64,000 nt of DNA from Rhododendron vialii (Eukaryota; Streptophyta; Magnoliopsida; Ericales; Ericaceae), in contig NC_080559.1 of the NCBI RefSeq assembly GCF_030253575.1, forward strand, positions 28,732,501 to 28,796,500. The letters are read 5' to 3'. Shown piece by piece: positions 60,687 through 64,000 of this stretch. How positions within the stretch are numbered: position 1 is the stretch's first letter; every line of letters begins with the position of its first letter. A program made the translations under genes and the position numbers. Under the pieces are notes generated by a model, which made no database searches, was not told where the DNA came from, and worked only from the letters and a program-made list of their open reading frames with translations.

Positions 60687-62468
60687 GTACTTAAAACCCT
60701 AATGATTGATTGATTTATGCTCGTTTTTTAATTGGTTAAGCCTCATTGGATGCCAGATCTAGGATCTCGGACGACGTAGTTAGGGTTTTCTTCGAAAGAG
60801 CTGAGAATAGAGGCTCACGAACAGCGTCACCAGTTGTGTATGAATCATGGCTGCTTTTAGGGTTCTACGGTGGGTGTCGTCGCTAGAATCTACGACCTGG
60901 GAGCATCTGGAGATATTGCTGTCGAATATTCGAGTTTCACATAGAGACAGGACGATATGAAACCAAGCGCCCATAGCAAATATAGCGATTTGGGCAGGGC
61001 TATAAATGAAAAAACACTAGTTCTTTTACCCATCATTATTAACATCTTGGAAGATTTCACAAAACCTGGTTTCTTTATGGAGTTTGCTGCCCGGGCAATG
61101 GACCCCAACTCGTAAGACATTCGGATGGATAGGCAGCGGATGTGTTTCGCTGGAAATATTCCTCTGACGCTCCGATTGGCATAGGCTGCATTGAAATATA
61201 GTAGAAGCTATTCCTGAATCAACTTTGAATACAGGAAGTGTTGGTGAATAATCACAAAACCTGGTTTCTTTTTGCTGGATGTGATGTCTGATTTTTACAT
61301 GTCTTAACTGGATCTCAGCCCTAGCGAAGTTCTAACATTTTATGCTTGCTTTCAACAAAGTGGCCATCCCTGGGCTTGTTATTTGTCTTGGGAATAATTC
61401 AAAGGGAACTTGTTGCCTTTGGTGTTCTCAGCGAGAAGAAGTTTCATTCAAGAAAGTCTGCTAGGTGGTTATCTACCAAAAAGAAAGCTTTATTCTTCTG
61501 GTTGAAATTGTTGTCCTTGTCAGTTAATTGTTGAGATGGCTACATAAAGGTTGGGGGGTTGGGCTCCTCCTCTAATAATGGTTTTTCTTGAAGCTATATT
61601 GGCCAGCAGGGTTGGGCTCCTCCTCTAATCTCTATATGTTGGTCTGTGCTCTTATTTTCCATTCTATGATCAAGAATTCAAAACCAGTGATATCCATGTT
61701 CTGGGTTTTTAGTGGAGGATTGATTATTGATAGGAGTGGTGATGTTTCCTGCGAAAAAATATTTTAATATTTAAAAGCATGTTGGACAAACTCATGCTTG
61801 CTTGTACAATGCGCAATTTTGAACACGAACTCAAAATCGAGTGCATCCTCAATTAACTTTTGGTAATTAACTATAGCATTAATTTTACAAGTGTAGTCAA
61901 ATATTAGCCTTCCTGTTTTGTGTTCTTATTTCTTCCTTTACCAGTCATTTTTTGCCAATCGGTCTACTAGGTTAGCACTTCCTTAGTTGATGGGTTCGTT
62001 TATGGGTTTTTGTGTTGCGGGTACATTATGTGCCTGATTAAAACATGATGGAACAAGTGTATGCAACATTTATGTATTGACAATTTGGTGGATTTTTGAT
62101 TTGCAAAGCAGATATAAAATGTCAATTATGTGAGTTATAATGATAGAATGCTTTTCATAATCTGTAATCTGTATTAATGTTGAAGTATAATAAATTGAAA
62201 ATATGTTGGACATGTTTTCATTAAGGCTGTTAGTAATTGTACAAGAAACGAATCGCAAGCACTCACGTAGATAGTGATCTTAAGAGGGACTAAAAGTTTT
62301 ATGACATGTATTATCCATTGAACATATTCAAGGAGAGTGTCGGCGAGCTGCATTCTAGATGGGTGGAGTTATAAAGTAGTGATATCATCCACATTGTTGT
62401 CTAGTTAAGCAAATAAATAGCCTGTTGGTTATGTTTTATTGATGGCGCATATATTTCTTTATTTGCAG
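60687..62468. other. inferred 5' intron of the rightmost gene
   Basis: 1.78 kb between the donor at 60687 and the acceptor CAG at 62466-62468. An additional short exon carrying the start codon may lie inside it. No repeat was recognised. Confidence 0.5.
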
Positions 62469-64000
62469 ACACCCTTCTGTACTTGTGCCGGATTAGTTTC
62501 TCCTGTGGACTTAACTTGCAAGACTTGTGGAAGACCATCTATTGAAGGAATCGGACATTCCTTTGTAAACATGCTGGGCACCTCCAATCTAGAGCTTAGT
62601 GATTATATGAATCCTCAGCTGACTTGGAAGACAGTGAAAAAAGGCTTTAGAAGTTCATCTAGGCGTTCAAGGAAGCCTACCAGGACGTTGAATGTGGGCG
62701 TGCAACAGGTTGATAAGAGCAGTAAAAGGGAGAAGCCATCGGTTGCTGAGTCAGAGAAGGTATATTCTCCTACTTTGCCCAGTTTTTATTTGAAGTATGC
62801 TGAACTTTTCCGTGTTAACAGAGTTTTCTGTTTGACAGCTTGGTGTTGCTGTTCTTGGGCGACGTTTTGCTGAGAAAATAGAGCATGTTCCAATTAAGAA
62901 AAGGAGACCACCGCACCAGTCTCCTACAACACCACCTCGAACCCCCTCACCACATCGTGAAGAGTCTCTATCATCTCAGCCTTCCTCTTCTCCACAACCT
63001 GATGATTTTGATCAGAAAACAGAGAATAAAGGTATTTCAAGTCCATGGTGGTGTTCAGATGATAGTTGTTTCCCTATGGCAGTGCAGTTGAGCATGAAGA
63101 ATGATTTTGTGAATAATCGAAAGCGTTCCAAGGTATGTAATGGAAAACGTGGTTACACGGAAGACTTCTCAGGTATTGCACTTCTTGCTGCTGCCGCATG
63201 CAATAGCAGCACTAGTGATGATGCTCAGGAAGATAAGAATGGTCCAACAGTAGATGATTTCTTGACATCAGGTCAAATTGTCTCTTCGATATCTGCTACA
63301 CGTTTAGAGAAAACTACTACATCCTCGGAATCAGGAAATCTGTTTCTGAAAGAGTCTGAAAAGGAAGAGAGTATTGATGATTTGGTAGTTCAGGACAATT
63401 CTGTGGTTTTGTCGCAGAATTTACTGGATAAGGGAGATAGCGCCAGAAAGAGTTCATCTTCTAAGAAAGAAGTCAGGCTACACTGGGATCTGAATACTGT
63501 GATGGAGGCGTGGGAGCTACCCCCCGATGATCTAAACACTGGTTCTCAAAGAAATGGTTCTGATGATGCCCCTGATGTTATTGTGCATGGTGAAAAGCCA
63601 GAGAAATTGGAAGGTTGTGTCAGTTATAGGGAACATGTGCACGCTCCGGAACAGTTAAATTATTCTGCTGCCAGAACTGAGGTGTCTACTCAGTTTTTCA
63701 GCGAGGATAAATCCCTTGATACTTGTCTTTTCCCTGGATCTGAGCCCATCTCAAACAGGCGTCTTTCAGAGGAAAAGATAAATTCATCTCCTACCAGTGT
63801 AATCATATCGAACACGGAAGCTTCTAGCAGAACTTCTGCCATCCTACTTGGCCAAAAGGTATTCATAGAGAATGTTGATCCAGGTATTCACCTTGATATG
63901 GCAATATCGGGTAAGGTTGTTTGTGCGAGTGACAGCATTCAAGCCCAAGAAGTTTCTACAAAAGCAGTTGATTTACCTGGTAATAGAACCTCTCCAACAG
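62469..64000 (+). CDS. uncharacterised plant protein, N-terminal part, runs off the window
   Basis: Coding exons are 62469-62759 and 62839-64000, in frame to the window end with no stop. The first begins TPFCTCAGLVSPVDLTCKTCG, where the four Cys (C-x-C, then C-x2-C) could bind a metal, although this is not a named domain. Next come a basic Arg/Lys/Ser-rich stretch (KKGFRSSSRRSRK), an LGVAVLGRRF...KIEHVPIKKRR patch that looks like a nuclear localisation signal, and a Pro/Ser-rich segment. Further on are YTEDFSGIALLAAAACN and the short motif RLHWDLNTVMEAWELP. I do not recognise a described function; the basic clusters suggest a nuclear protein. The true start codon is unresolved: an ATG at 62571 lies inside conserved-looking sequence, and the ATG codons before 62469 would be intronic. 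Confidence 0.8.

Overview
This is a plant nuclear genome window, almost certainly from a woody eudicot (an asterid or Ericales-type genome is a weak guess from composition and repeat content only). The evidence is GT-AG introns in recognisable plant genes, a plant pectate lyase, a plant GRAS factor of the SCL8 type, a fibrillarin gene whose fifth intron carries a box C/D snoRNA, and many plant-type transposons. No bacterial, organellar or viral segment was recognised.

Layout. 1-480: a possible last exon and the 3' UTR of an upstream gene. 1322-3089 (+): a four-exon pectate lyase, 385 aa. 4018-7672 (-): a seven-exon fibrillarin, 312 aa, with a U60-like snoRNA at 4935-5004 and a promoter carrying telo-box and site II motifs. 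8524-11870 and 21887-24575: two diverged direct copies of one non-coding segment, separated by a 9.2 kb PIF/Harbinger transposon (12380-21570) that has an open transposase and a decayed Myb-like partner ORF. 24.6-31 kb: non-coding DNA with hAT and other TIR elements and a LINE RNase H remnant. 32022-33908 (+): an intronless SCL8-like GRAS gene, 628 aa. 34-43 kb: repeats, including a target-site-flanked SINE, a Helitron-like end and fold-back elements. 43.9-48.5 kb (+): a PATRONUS/securin-like gene with a 5' UTR intron filled by a TRIM retrotransposon and three fold-back elements. 49191-50823: a solo LTR. 51.7-60 kb: a short unassigned spliced candidate and a dense series of TIR elements. 60.3-64 kb (+): the 5' part of an uncharacterised plant protein gene that runs off the window.

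The genes are unrelated single-copy-style plant genes: cell-wall pectin cleavage, rRNA 2'-O-methylation (enzyme and guide RNA in one transcript), a GRAS regulator and a mitotic regulator. The strongest unexpected signal is a set of long fold-back elements (about 250-790 bp), mostly flanked by exact 9-10 bp target-site duplications. Several share an internal core although their termini differ. Two of them sit one in each LTR of a single TRIM, so each LTR preserves the empty site for the other's insertion.
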